DNA from: a virus
IMG/VR virus record: IMGVR_UViG_3300006754_000009
Span: 25,264 to 89,263 of that record
Reading direction: 5' to 3' (one strand)
Length of the DNA: 64,000 nucleotides
Within the stretch, counting starts at the first letter, position 1. The number at the start of each line of letters is the position of its first letter. Shown in pieces: positions 39,554 through 46,800 of this stretch. Made by a program: the position numbers and the translations under genes. The notes beneath the pieces were generated by a model that was not told the DNA's origin, did no database searches, and was given only the letters and a program-made list of their open reading frames with translations.

Positions 39554-39985
39554 ATGGATATAAAGGCATTAGAATTTTATAGAAGAAATAGTAATTTTAC
39601 AGAAAATAGTTTAAAAGCGGGTACCCAACAATTACTTTATTTTGATACACAATCAATTCCAGGTGGTAGAAATAGATTTGTCGACTCTATAGCAGCACGG
39701 AGCGGATTAAAATTTTACGGAACACCAGGAGAATACAGTGCAAACTATAAAGCATCAAAATATATCTCCGCTTTAACACCACCTAATAGAGGTAAAGTTA
39801 TGTTTACAAACTATGAGAATAGCAATACATTAACTAAACAGACTGTATTTCCAGGTATACAAGAAAATGACAATGGTAGAAGTGCTGGGAGCCCTTTTCA
39901 CATGGTTATGCTTTACTTTCCTGGTAAATCTTCTTTAATTTTGGATACAAACCCTAAATCAAACAACTATAAAAATTGGATATAA
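39554..39985 (+). CDS. Small virion-region protein, unknown
   Basis: 143 residues from the ATG at 39554, chosen because the upstream in-frame ATG at 39482 would overlap the previous gene by 67 bases. It begins 'MDIKALEFYRRNSNFTENS' and has 'TQSIPGGRNRFVDSIAARSG' and, near the end, 'FHMVMLYFPGKSSLILDT'. No motif is recognised. It lies in the fibre gene cluster with a one-base gap to the next gene, so it may be a small fibre or fibre-assembly protein. Confidence 0.6.
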   Translation: MDIKALEFYRRNSNFTENSLKAGTQQLLYFDTQSIPGGRNRFVDSIAARSGLKFYGTPGEYSANYKASKYISALTPPNRGKVMFTNYENSNTLTKQTVFPGIQENDNGRSAGSPFHMVMLYFPGKSSLILDTNPKSNNYKNWI

Positions 39986-39986
39986 A

Positions 39987-41153
39987 ATGGGAAAACTTAA
40001 AAAAATAGAAAACAAACAAAAAAGTATAAAAACGGTAGTGGTACCTTATAGTGGTGATGGATGGACTTCAATAAGTGGAAGTACGTTAAAATTTACAGCA
40101 GCACAAAGAGACCCATCAAACGGAAGAGCTTTCTCAAACCTATATTCTTCTTTTTCTTTACCAGCTACCTCAGGGTCTGTAACTGACTATGAATCAACAT
40201 GGGCAAGAAATGGTATGAGTGCTTTAAGTCAAGATAATATAATAGTAGTAGACATACCAAGTACTGAATACGGAACACTAATTGACGGAAGAACAGTTAA
40301 ACTTACCTTTGCTAATACTACCGCTGGTACATACACCTTATATAGTTCTTATTATGAACCATTACCAACATCATCGGATAACTCTGATGAAGCAGAATAC
40401 TTCGGTAACCCTATCATCCCCGGTAATATAAATGGTTCACCAGGTATGGCTAGTTCTAATGTAGCTTTTTTATTTTGTGACGATATAAAACCACCAACCC
40501 TAGCGAGTTCAATTACCGCTATAAATAATTGGTCAGATGGATGGCAAAATAATGTAGTTCCTAATGGATATCCTGGAGGAGGGACAGACAACTTTAGATT
40601 TACAGATGTTGTTTCATCATCTAATACCCCTAAAGCATATGCCCAAACCAATGACACACCAGTAGGAATAATGTATTTAGATAAAGGTTTTGCGGTAATT
40701 ACGGACCCTATCTTAAGACAGTACTTTGATTTTTCAGGAGCGTCTTCTGCAGCGACGGAATTATATGACGGAGATGTATCAGGATTTACTCAAATATGGT
40801 ACACAGCAAGTACATCAGCGTTATGTACTTATTATTCTTTTGAAAAACAAATACAAATACAATTAGATTTGGTAGCTGGTTCTGACGAATTTTATATTAC
40901 CGAAAATCAAACCGCAGCTAGTTCGGACGCACCTTATTATGGAGCAGGTGGAAAAGACACAGGAATACAATTTAAAACACCATTTGGAGATATAGAAAAG
41001 ATTTGGGACTTATCAGATGTGACCTCAACATACATAACTGAAATTGGACTCTACGACGCACAAAATAAATTATTAGCAATAGCCAAACCAGACAGGCCTA
41101 TAGAAAAAAAGAAGAACACACCAACCACTTTACAATTGATTCTTACGTTCTAA
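39987..41153 (+). CDS. Fibre-like virion protein with 'ITEIGLYD' C-terminus
   Basis: 388 residues. A basic N-terminus precedes a Ser/Thr/Gly/Tyr-rich beta body. The C-terminus 'TYITEIGLYDAQNKLLAIAK' and 'TTLQLILTF' is the same ending as in the 34402 protein, typical of a family of phage tail-fibre-like proteins. It is the last gene of the virion block; the next gene (resolvase) follows after nine bases, so late structural and recombination genes may be read through. Confidence 0.7.
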   Translation: MGKLKKIENKQKSIKTVVVPYSGDGWTSISGSTLKFTAAQRDPSNGRAFSNLYSSFSLPATSGSVTDYESTWARNGMSALSQDNIIVVDIPSTEYGTLIDGRTVKLTFANTTAGTYTLYSSYYEPLPTSSDNSDEAEYFGNPIIPGNINGSPGMASSNVAFLFCDDIKPPTLASSITAINNWSDGWQNNVVPNGYPGGGTDNFRFTDVVSSSNTPKAYAQTNDTPVGIMYLDKGFAVITDPILRQYFDFSGASSAATELYDGDVSGFTQIWYTASTSALCTYYSFEKQIQIQLDLVAGSDEFYITENQTAASSDAPYYGAGGKDTGIQFKTPFGDIEKIWDLSDVTSTYITEIGLYDAQNKLLAIAKPDRPIEKKKNTPTTLQLILTF

Positions 41154-41162
41154 ATTTACAGT

Positions 41163-41759
41163 ATGGAAAAACTAGGAAAAAGCCCAAAAGTATTAGGGTT
41201 GGATATATCAACAAAAACTATAGGGTGGGCATTATTTGACACACAGACTAAAAACTTATTAGAACTAACTCATTTCTCACCAAAAATTAAACCTGTACCT
41301 GAGAGTAAAATAGAAGAAATGTTGTTAAAAGCTGAACAATTTAAATCCAAAATTTTAGACTATAGGAATGTAGGTATAACTAAAGTTATAATAGAAGAAC
41401 CTCTTTTAAATTCTAACAATATACGTACAGTCTCTACTCTAATGAGGTATAACGCATTTATTACTCGTATTATTTACGAAACTTTAGGTATAGTTCCCGA
41501 CTTCATCTCCACATATAATTCTAGAAAATTTGCTTTCCCGTCTCTTTTTACGGAAAACAATAAAGGCAAAAAAGTATTATTTGGTAAATACGAGGTTGGT
41601 TGTGATAAAAAATATATTATTTGGCAAAAAGTTTCAGAAAAAGAACCACACCTAACATGGACCTATACTAGAAACAACACACTTAAAAAAGAAAATTTTG
41701 ATATGTGTGACGCTTATACCTGTGTCCTAGGATATCTACAACAAAAAACCATTTGGTAA
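41163..41759 (+). CDS. RuvC-like Holliday junction resolvase (RNase H fold)
   Basis: 198 residues. 'VLGLDISTKTIGWALFD' carries the first catalytic Asp (Asp14), 'VIIEEPLL' a second acid (Glu78/Glu79), and 'FDMCDAYTCVLGYL' near the C-terminus the last acidic pair, the layout of RuvC-type nucleases. A region with 'FITRIIYETLG' fits the dimerisation helix. Expected to cut branched DNA from recombination-dependent replication before packaging. The primase gene follows. An alternative is a related transposase-like or Cas-like nuclease, less likely in this context. Confidence 0.8.
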   Translation: MEKLGKSPKVLGLDISTKTIGWALFDTQTKNLLELTHFSPKIKPVPESKIEEMLLKAEQFKSKILDYRNVGITKVIIEEPLLNSNNIRTVSTLMRYNAFITRIIYETLGIVPDFISTYNSRKFAFPSLFTENNKGKKVLFGKYEVGCDKKYIIWQKVSEKEPHLTWTYTRNNTLKKENFDMCDAYTCVLGYLQQKTIW

Positions 41760-41790
41760 TTGATTAACCTTAAAATATTCCATATATTTC
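41760..41790 (+). promoter_or_regulatory. Possible Bacteroidota-type promoter before primase gene
   Basis: TTG (41760-41762), 20-base spacer, TATATTTC (41783-41790), one mismatch from TAnnTTTG. The ATG at 41795 is only four bases beyond, so the transcript would be leaderless or nearly so, which weakens the call. Confidence 0.3.
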
Positions 41791-41794
41791 TAAC

Positions 41795-42709
41795 ATGGAT
41801 GAATCACCACTATTAATAGAGTTATTACAAGAAGTTTTAGGAGAAATAAATCTCCACTACCCAAACAAAGGACAAATATCATTTGACTGTCCTGTATGTT
41901 CTTATGACATTAAAGGATTAGACAAAGGAGATGGAAAGGGAAATTTTGAAGTTAACTACCATCAAGGGGTATATAAATGTTGGGCATGTTCGGAAACTTA
42001 CGGAACCCACGGTTCATTAAATAAACTATTTTTTAAATGGGGTAACAATAGAATAAAATCCACTTGGAAATTGATAGGTGGGGACTTCATTAAAAAAACA
42101 GAAAGGAAATATGAAGACATTAAATTACCTAAAGAATATATATCATTTACAAAAGGGAATAAATTAACCATCCCATATAAGGAAGCGTATAATTATTTAA
42201 GAAAAAGAAATATAAGTGATGAGGTAATTTCTAAGTATTCTATAGGTTATACCACAGAAGGAAAGTATAGAGGTAGAATAATTGTTCCTTCATTTGATGA
42301 GAATGAAGAAATAAATTATTTTGTTTCACGCTCCTATGTGGGACATAAAAATAAATATAAAAATCCTGAAGCAGAAAAAGACAAGATAATATTCAACGAA
42401 CACATGATAAATTGGGACGAGGATGTATATCTAGTAGAAGGGGTATTCGATATGTTTTTTGTCAACAACTCAATTCCGGTATTAGGTAAAAATTTAAGCG
42501 ATAGACTATGGAAAACTCTATATGATAAATGCACCAGTAACATTATTGTATGTTTAGATGGTGATGCGTGGGAAGACGCTCAACAACTTTATAGAAAATT
42601 AGAAGGCGGTAAATTGACAAATAGAATAAGATTAATAAAATTACCTAAGGATAAAGATATTGGTGATTTAGGCGGAGTAGACAATTTAAAAAGAATCAAA
42701 TTATTATGA
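41795..42709 (+). CDS. DNA primase, DnaG/T4 gp61-like
   Basis: Makes RNA primers for lagging-strand synthesis with the helicase at 2207. The N-terminus has a CHC2-like zinc site: 'FDCPVCSYDI' (Cys32, Cys35) and 'YKCWACSETYGTHGS' (about Cys59, Cys62). The catalytic Toprim core follows: 'IVPSFDENEEINYFVSR', 'YLVEGVFDMFF' with the Toprim Glu, and 'IIVCLDGDAWEDAQ' with the DxD acids. The 304 residues are shorter than bacterial DnaG and close to phage primases, lacking the helicase-binding C-terminal domain. The next gene overlaps by four bases (ATGA). Confidence 0.9.
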   Translation: MDESPLLIELLQEVLGEINLHYPNKGQISFDCPVCSYDIKGLDKGDGKGNFEVNYHQGVYKCWACSETYGTHGSLNKLFFKWGNNRIKSTWKLIGGDFIKKTERKYEDIKLPKEYISFTKGNKLTIPYKEAYNYLRKRNISDEVISKYSIGYTTEGKYRGRIIVPSFDENEEINYFVSRSYVGHKNKYKNPEAEKDKIIFNEHMINWDEDVYLVEGVFDMFFVNNSIPVLGKNLSDRLWKTLYDKCTSNIIVCLDGDAWEDAQQLYRKLEGGKLTNRIRLIKLPKDKDIGDLGGVDNLKRIKLL

Positions 42710-43473
42710 AAATAACTAAAGAATTAGCTAAATTTAATAACATTAAGTTTCATGACAAGGAACATATATATTATTTAGACAATGTAAGGACTAAGTCAGT
42801 AACCTCTATTATAGGAAAATACAAACATCCATTTGATAAAGAGTATTGGTCACAAAAAAAAGCCGACGAGAGAGGAATAACAAAGGAAGAAATTTTAAAA
42901 GAATGGAAATATAAAGCAGATTTTTCTTGTGAAAAAGGTTCTGCTTTCCATGAATATGTAGAAAATTTTTTAACAAATAAACTTTTTCCATTTCCCGAAC
43001 ATCATATTACTGAAGCATTAGGGAGTGTAGAAAATATGTTGGAGTGCAAAGAATCCGTAAAAGCATTGATGAAAATGTTTGACGACTTTTACGAAAAATC
43101 CTTTGGTAAATTAATTCCAGTTCGTGCGGAAATTGTGGTTGGTGACAAAGATTGGGGGGTTACAGGTATGATTGACCAACTCTTTTATAATGAAAAATCT
43201 AAAAAGTTAGAAATATGGGATTGGAAAACTAATAAAGCTATAAATAAAGAAAATAAATGGCAACAATTTAAGGAACCTCTGTCACATTTAGATGTTTGTG
43301 AGTTAAATACCTATTCTTTGCAGTTATCTTTTTATAAATTAATAGTAGAAAGAAATACTACTCTTGAACTTGGAGACTGTTATATTGTTTGGTTTAACGA
43401 AAATAACGAAACCTATAAAATTATAAAATGTTATGATTTTAGAGATGAAATACTTAAAATAATGAAAAAATGA
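42706..43473 (+). CDS. PD-(D/E)XK nuclease, RecB/Cas4-like
   Basis: 255 residues, starting within the primase stop (ATGA). Motifs of the RecB-like nuclease superfamily are present: 'GSAFHEYVENFL' (motif I-like His/Glu), 'RAEIVVGDKDWGVTGMIDQL' with the Asp metal ligand, and 'LEIWDWKTNKA' with the D-x-K catalytic pair, followed by a 'YSLQLSFYKLIVER' helix resembling motif QxxxY. It probably processes DNA ends in phage replication or recombination. No iron-sulphur Cys cluster of Cas4 is seen. Confidence 0.85.
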   Translation: MKITKELAKFNNIKFHDKEHIYYLDNVRTKSVTSIIGKYKHPFDKEYWSQKKADERGITKEEILKEWKYKADFSCEKGSAFHEYVENFLTNKLFPFPEHHITEALGSVENMLECKESVKALMKMFDDFYEKSFGKLIPVRAEIVVGDKDWGVTGMIDQLFYNEKSKKLEIWDWKTNKAINKENKWQQFKEPLSHLDVCELNTYSLQLSFYKLIVERNTTLELGDCYIVWFNENNETYKIIKCYDFRDEILKIMKK

Positions 43474-44408
43474 AAGTAGAAAATACAGATAAAATGAAAA
43501 AAATATACATCCACGGAAAAAGCTGGGAGAAGGAAGTGGAGGGGCCAGAGGGGCTACTAGAAGTTAAAATAAGTGAATTAATACCTTTTAGTAGATATAC
43601 AGGTGCGGTTACCATAGATAAGGAGGACAACATAATTCAGACTAAAGACGAAAAACTATGGCGTAAAAGAAAAATGAGAGGATTTAAATCACTCTTAAAA
43701 AGGGTATTTAGGAGTGTTTATTTTAAAGGCCCCTCAAGTACACTGTACCCATGGAATGTCCTCAAAGAAAGTATTGAAAAAGAGGGTTACGACCCAGCAA
43801 AATATGGGTATATAATAGTCCGAGCCAGAAAAAATAGTGAAGGAGAGAGAAGATTTCAGATAATCAATGGAAATCATAGATTGGAGGTTTTATCTGCATT
43901 ATATGGGCCTGACTACAAATTAAAAGTTAGAGTAACAAATTCAGCATCAGTTAAAGGCATATTAAAGATAATCCCGGATGGATTAAGGAATGTACCCATA
44001 ACTCTTTTTCCATCTTTTATATTTTTCTGTTGGTACCTTTTCCTACCAATACTCATAACATCAGTACTTGTATATTTAACACTTAGTTGGATTAAGGATA
44101 TTAGAGATTTATCAAAAACCGAAACCCACCCTAAAAAACATCTAACTTCTATATATAACAAAACCCCTAAACTATATAGATTACTAATGAATATTCACTA
44201 TAACCTAACATATATCATTTCAAGTATCATCATTCTATTATTTACCATTTATGCATTTTATCATTATTGGCTAGAATTTTTCATTATGATGGGAATTACA
44301 TTTATATTAGGAACTATAATACAGTATGTGTTGTATAAAACAAAGAATACTATAAAAACCGTAAATAATTTAACACTAAACGACATAATAGAAACATATA
44401 AAAAATAA
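43470..44408 (+). CDS. ParB/Srx-like domain fused to a membrane domain
   Basis: 312 residues. The N-terminal half has 'LEVKISELIPFSRYTGAV' and 'RFQIINGNHRLEVLSALYG' (about residues 128-146), like the ParB/sulfiredoxin superfamily Arg/His-containing nucleotide-binding motif. The C-terminal half contains three or four hydrophobic helices ('LFPSFIFFCWYLFLPILIT', 'IISSIIILLFTIYAFYHYW', 'FFIMMGITFILGTIIQY'). It overlaps the nuclease gene by four bases and abuts the SbcD gene with one base shared. A soluble ParB-like part anchored to the membrane is unusual; it might tether or sense DNA or nucleotide at the membrane, which is speculation. Confidence 0.65.
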   Translation: MKVENTDKMKKIYIHGKSWEKEVEGPEGLLEVKISELIPFSRYTGAVTIDKEDNIIQTKDEKLWRKRKMRGFKSLLKRVFRSVYFKGPSSTLYPWNVLKESIEKEGYDPAKYGYIIVRARKNSEGERRFQIINGNHRLEVLSALYGPDYKLKVRVTNSASVKGILKIIPDGLRNVPITLFPSFIFFCWYLFLPILITSVLVYLTLSWIKDIRDLSKTETHPKKHLTSIYNKTPKLYRLLMNIHYNLTYIISSIIILLFTIYAFYHYWLEFFIMMGITFILGTIIQYVLYKTKNTIKTVNNLTLNDIIETYKK

Positions 44409-45190
44409 TGATAGAAAAAATAATCCATTATTCCGACCTTCATCTAAAACTCTATAAACAACATAAAAGAGATAAGAAAGTTTTGGAAAAAGCCTTAGAA
44501 AAATGGAAAAAAGAAAAACCAGATAGAATTGTTTTTACTGGTGATTTTGTACATTCTAAGAATCAGATGACCCCTGAACTCATAAACCTAATGTCCTGGG
44601 TGATGACTGAAACAGCTAAAATTTGTAAATGTATATACCTAATAGGTAATCATGACTTTTTAGAAAACAACATGGACAGAATGGACGCTCTATCACCAGT
44701 AATAGATAGTTTAAATAACCCAAATATAGTATATTATAAGGACACAGGATGTTATGAAGATGATAATGTATTATGGTGTGTATACTCTCTTAGAGAACAT
44801 AATATTAGCCCTAGTATACCACTAGACACTGACAAATATAAAATAGGTCTATTTCATGGTGTTATAGAAGGGTCATCAAATGACTTTGGGTTTGTATTTG
44901 ACGCTGGGTACAGTGTAGATAGATTTGAGGGGTGTGACGTGGTATTAGCAGGTGATATCCATAAAAGACAAACATTCAAGATACCCGGTAATAAGAAAGC
45001 ATATATGGTAGGGTCGACCATAATTCAAAATTTTGGTGAAAGTATAAAGAATCATGGATATGGTGTATATAATACAAGAACAGAAAAATATAGATTTTTT
45101 AACCTTGATAATCCCCAACCATATCTTAACTTTAGAATAAGAGATATAGAGGATATAGAGAATAATAAAGAAATTTTAATAAATGGTTGA
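44408..45190 (+). CDS. sbcD: SbcD/Mre11-like nuclease (T4 gp47-like)
   Basis: Nuclease subunit that works with the SbcC/Rad50 ATPase at 46801 in DNA end processing. Calcineurin-like phosphoesterase motifs occur in order: 'IIHYSDLHLKL' (Asp10, His12), 'DRIVFTGDFVHSKNQ', 'CIYLIGNHDFLEN', 'KIGLFHGVIEG', 'VVLAGDIHKRQTF'. The 260 residues are near-minimal for the family (T4 gp47 about 339), lacking most of the C-terminal capping part. Three genes separate it from its partner, whereas in T4-like phages they are normally close. Confidence 0.9.
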   Translation: MIEKIIHYSDLHLKLYKQHKRDKKVLEKALEKWKKEKPDRIVFTGDFVHSKNQMTPELINLMSWVMTETAKICKCIYLIGNHDFLENNMDRMDALSPVIDSLNNPNIVYYKDTGCYEDDNVLWCVYSLREHNISPSIPLDTDKYKIGLFHGVIEGSSNDFGFVFDAGYSVDRFEGCDVVLAGDIHKRQTFKIPGNKKAYMVGSTIIQNFGESIKNHGYGVYNTRTEKYRFFNLDNPQPYLNFRIRDIEDIENNKEILING

Positions 45191-45629
45191 CATAAATAAA
45201 GATTTACAAAAAGAATTCACAATGTATTGTGAATTAAATGAAATAACAGAGGTAGACAATTTTATAGTTAAATGTGCTAAAGACGGTTTAACATTAGATA
45301 AGTATGGTGTCGCACCATTCCTACCCAAATCACAAATTCAAGAAGTACCAGTAGAAAAAGAGATAGTGAAAGAAGTGATTAAAGAGATACCAATTGAAAA
45401 AGAAGTTATTATAGAAAAAATTATAACGAAAGAAGTAAAAGATACTCAGTTAATTGAAGAATTGGAAAAATTAAGAAGAGAATTAACTGAAGCAAGTCAA
45501 TTAATAGACGAACAAAAAAATAAAATAAAAGAACAAGATGACGTACTTGAACACTTTAAGAACGTAACGGTAAACAGAAGAGCAAAGTATATGAAATCAT
45601 CAAACTTAAACGACACCTATTTAGATTAA
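45183..45629 (+). CDS. Coiled-coil protein with Val-Glu-Lys repeats
   Basis: 148 residues, overlapping SbcD by eight bases. A short N-terminal domain ('LQKEFTMYCELNEITEVDNF') with two Cys is followed by a Val/Glu/Lys/Ile stretch with period near seven to ten ('EVPVEKEIVKEVIKEIPIEK', about residues 58-90) and a long coiled coil to residue 135. Such proteins often act as spacers or oligomerising accessory factors. Given its position it might assist the SbcCD pair, but no function can be assigned. Confidence 0.7.
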   Translation: MVDINKDLQKEFTMYCELNEITEVDNFIVKCAKDGLTLDKYGVAPFLPKSQIQEVPVEKEIVKEVIKEIPIEKEVIIEKIITKEVKDTQLIEELEKLRRELTEASQLIDEQKNKIKEQDDVLEHFKNVTVNRRAKYMKSSNLNDTYLD

Positions 45630-45633
45630 TATT

Positions 45634-45984
45634 ATGGAAACACTTATATGGATTTTAGCAGCTTACGGAATGTCCCAGATACTAGTATTTGGTAGCATAT
45701 TTGACACCACGAGAGAATGGATAACTAAGAAATCAACATTTTTGGGAGATTTATTAGGATGTATGATGTGTACATCTACTTGGGTGGGGTTCTTTTTTTC
45801 CCTAACGTTTTACTCACCTACACTATCAATGATTACAATACCTTATAGTAATATATTTTTTGATGGCATGTTAGCAAGTGGGTCTGTATGGGGAATAAAT
45901 GCAATTATAGAATGGTTTGAAGAAAATAAACCACCTAAAGATGATGATTCACATAATGATTATTCAGGACCTGGAGTATTATAG
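45634..45984 (+). CDS. Small membrane protein, DUF1360-like
   Basis: 116 residues with three probable membrane segments and the motif 'LGCMMCTSTWVGFFFSL', matching the 'L.C..C.sfWvG' signature that I associate with DUF1360. A charged C-terminal tail ('NKPPKDDDSHNDY') probably faces the cytoplasm. It is convergent with the minus-strand M23 gene, with only two bases between stops, so there is no room for a terminator. Role unknown; a host envelope effect or holin-like role is possible. Confidence 0.7.
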   Translation: METLIWILAAYGMSQILVFGSIFDTTREWITKKSTFLGDLLGCMMCTSTWVGFFFSLTFYSPTLSMITIPYSNIFFDGMLASGSVWGINAIIEWFEENKPPKDDDSHNDYSGPGVL

Positions 45985-45986
45985 AG

Positions 45987-46760
45987 TTACTCACAACAAC
46001 ATTCAGGGCGGCTACTAGAACATCTACATGCCGGCATTTTTACCGGTTCATCACCACTACCTTGAGCAAATTCTAATGATTTAGTAAACGGTAAATAATA
46101 AGGATTCCACGAATAACCATCCTTCCAAATTGCGTAATGTAAATGAGCACCACTACTACCACCTTCTTTATTATGGTCAGGGTTGTCACCACCCGTAACA
46201 CCTATAGGAAAACCTTGAGGTACACTTAAACCTACTATAACCTCTGCTGGAAAAACAAAATCCATATGACAATACTGTACAGTATAATCATTATTACATT
46301 GTAATTTAATCATGCCCCCACAATTACCAACTCCATATTCACTAGCAGTTATAGTTCCATTACATGCAGCAACAGCAGGTTGATTCTTAGCAATATCCTG
46401 TGTATCTAAGTCCACACCATTATGTTGACGTTCAGGATTACCAAATCTACCACATTTATACCAATTACTTCCATTTACTGTACCCAACTTCATACCATCT
46501 TGAGTCATTAAAGGATTAATATTAGGAGTGTCACTACCATCATTACCAACGAAGGTTTTATAAGCAGCAATTATTAAAACCATATCCGCTCTATCTATTT
46601 TAGCTGCGACTTTTTCATCTAACACATCCCAGTCTATGTCTTTAATGTAAGTTTGTACATCAAAATATCTATCTCTCAGTACCTTGATAAGTTGTTCATC
46701 TAAGTTACTAGCATGTCCAACCAAAGTACCGTACTGAGTTTCTGTTATTCGTATTTTCAT
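45987..46760 (-). CDS. M23-family metallopeptidase (LytM-like endopeptidase)
   Basis: 257 residues on the minus strand. It has the M23 zinc and catalytic motifs 'RQHNGVDLD' (His, Asp) and 'SSGAHLHYAIW' (HxH) with an intervening 'VQYCHMDFVFPAE'. It should cut peptidoglycan cross-links, in lysis or in genome entry. No signal peptide is seen. The N-terminus 'MKIRITETQYGTLVGH' resembles the 'KKIKLTExxL' start of the 53980 and 54312 proteins. The C-terminus is Cys-rich ('ACRCSSSRPECCCE'). It lies in the opposite direction inside the SbcD-SbcC interval. Confidence 0.88.
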   Translation of the reverse strand: MKIRITETQYGTLVGHASNLDEQLIKVLRDRYFDVQTYIKDIDWDVLDEKVAAKIDRADMVLIIAAYKTFVGNDGSDTPNINPLMTQDGMKLGTVNGSNWYKCGRFGNPERQHNGVDLDTQDIAKNQPAVAACNGTITASEYGVGNCGGMIKLQCNNDYTVQYCHMDFVFPAEVIVGLSVPQGFPIGVTGGDNPDHNKEGGSSGAHLHYAIWKDGYSWNPYYLPFTKSLEFAQGSGDEPVKMPACRCSSSRPECCCE

Positions 46761-46778
46761 TTATGTTGATTTATATTA

Positions 46779-46785
46779 ATAAATA
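46779..46785 (-). promoter_or_regulatory. TATTTAT element for the minus-strand M23 gene
   Basis: Read on the minus strand, TATATTTATTAATA ends 18 bases before the ATG at 46760. Its presence in gene orientation here supports a promoter-like role. Confidence 0.4.
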
Positions 46786-46790
46786 TACGA

Positions 46791-46797
46791 TATTTAC
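46791..46797 (+). promoter_or_regulatory. Variant TATTTAC element for SbcC gene
   Basis: GATATTTACCATATGG: a one-base variant, three bases before the ATG at 46801, back to back with the minus-strand copy in the 40-bp divergent gap. Confidence 0.25.
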
Positions 46798-46800
46798 CAT

